In this document: piece by piece, positions 63,356-64,000 of the stretch
Layout of the letters: every line of letters begins with the position of its first letter
Numbering within the stretch: position 1 is the stretch's first letter
Origin: an uncultured Flavobacteriales bacterium
Lineage (GTDB): Bacteria; Bacteroidota; Bacteroidia; Flavobacteriales; Flavobacteriaceae
Reading direction: 5' to 3'
DNA length: 64,000 nt
NCBI GenBank assembly: GCA_913020155.1
Contig: CAJWBA010000003.1
Span: 59,972-123,971, forward strand
Translations under genes and position numbers: made by a program
The notes under the pieces: model-generated
Seen by the model: the letters and a program-made list of their open reading frames with translations, nothing else
Databases searched by the model: none
What the model was told of the DNA's origin: nothing

Positions 63356-63530
63356 TTAGAGCTTCATAAGGCAATTTATCGCTGTATCTGCTCCAATAAT
63401 AACACCACATCCTATTGCTTGTTTTTTAAAGTTCTTTGCCTCTAAACCTGTATCTGAATTGAATAATGTTTGTGATACTGTAACCCATTTTGTAGAACTT
63501 ACTAACGGACCAGTTAAATAAATCCTTAGT
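63356..63530 (-). pseudogene. C-terminal protein fragment of unknown family, no start codon; boundaries approximate
   Basis: Reverse frame reads IYLTGPLVSSTKWVTVSQTLFNSDTGLEAKNFKKQAIGCGVIIGADTAINCLMKL*. Confidence 0.35.
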
Positions 63531-63768
63531 ATTCAACAATAAAGATTGGCAGAGGATTAAGAAGGAAACCCGAGGAATTGAAAAACTAAAAGACATGCCT
63601 AGACATATTGATAAAACCTATTTATTTAGAGACCAAGATGGGAATCCAGATATACCTAAGTATAAGGAGTAGTCAATCTTGATTTTTTTCCAATATTAAA
63701 AATAAAAAGTAATTTTATAATGTGATAAAAATATAGTATTTTCGCCGTCAAATCATAAATAATTAACA

Positions 63769-64000
63769 ATGGAAAAGTCAATATTAATTCCAATCCTTTT
63801 AGTTTTTATTTTCAGCTGTTCACCAGATGAAGAAACACAAGCCCTAACTAAAACAACCCCTGAACCAGTAGCCACTACTCAATATACTTTAGAAGTTACT
63901 GCTGGAGAGGGAGGAACGGTTTCAACTGAAGGAGGAACATTTGATGAAGGGACTCAAGTAACTATTACTGCAACACCAAGTGAAGGTTATTTTTTTGCGG
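63769..64000 (+). CDS. Secreted lipoprotein with InlB-B-like/bacterial-repeat domain, runs off the right edge
   Basis: MEKSILIPILLVFIFSCSPDEETQ... signal peptide with lipobox-like FSCS; YTLEVTAGEGGTVSTEGGTFDEGTQVTITATPSEGYFF repeat. Confidence 0.75.
   Translation, partial: MEKSILIPILLVFIFSCSPDEETQALTKTTPEPVATTQYTLEVTAGEGGTVSTEGGTFDEGTQVTITATPSEGYFFA

Noticed and set aside
1-64000. CRISPR arrays, transposases, restriction-modification or defence islands
   Set aside because: No regular repeat-spacer structure and no recognisable transposase, nuclease, methyltransferase or defence-family ORF in the track

Overview
AT-rich window with Bacteroidota (Flavobacteriia-like) gene content, mostly tightly packed housekeeping operons. 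In order: dnaK 5' end (-), panB, an RluA-type pseudouridine synthase, leuA-leuC-leuD-leuA2-leuB, a beta-oxidation operon (-) with a divergent TetR regulator, a GapN-type aldehyde dehydrogenase, an SLC13 transporter, ilvD-ilvB-ilvN-ilvC-ilvA (-), pxpA-pxpB-pxpC plus an Nramp-fold transporter (-), dsbD/tilS (-), a nine-gene arginine operon (GNAT-argG-argC-proC-argD-argF'-argB-argE-argH), ThuA/haloalkane dehalogenase, lpdA, nhaC, ftsK-lolA-lptF-ribB, a TauE-type permease, tRNA-Ser(TGA), and the start of a lipoprotein at the right edge. No CRISPR array, transposase or intact mobile element was seen. I do not see a clear new multi-gene defence-type system. The observations most worth following up are: (i) an Nramp-fold protein lacking the metal-binding motifs, fused into a 5-oxoprolinase operon; (ii) a local decay zone (53.5-56.4 kb) with a K+ channel pseudogene, a peroxiredoxin with three in-frame TAA codons but no frameshift, and a thioredoxin broken in an A6 run; (iii) a possible arginine attenuator upstream of the arg operon, with a Cys-motif GNAT as first gene and a carbamoyltransferase that looks succinyl-type; (iv) a RibB with a catalytically degenerate GTP cyclohydrolase II domain; (v) a possible integration-site scar after tRNA-Ser. 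Family calls are made by reading motifs in the translations; no database search was run.
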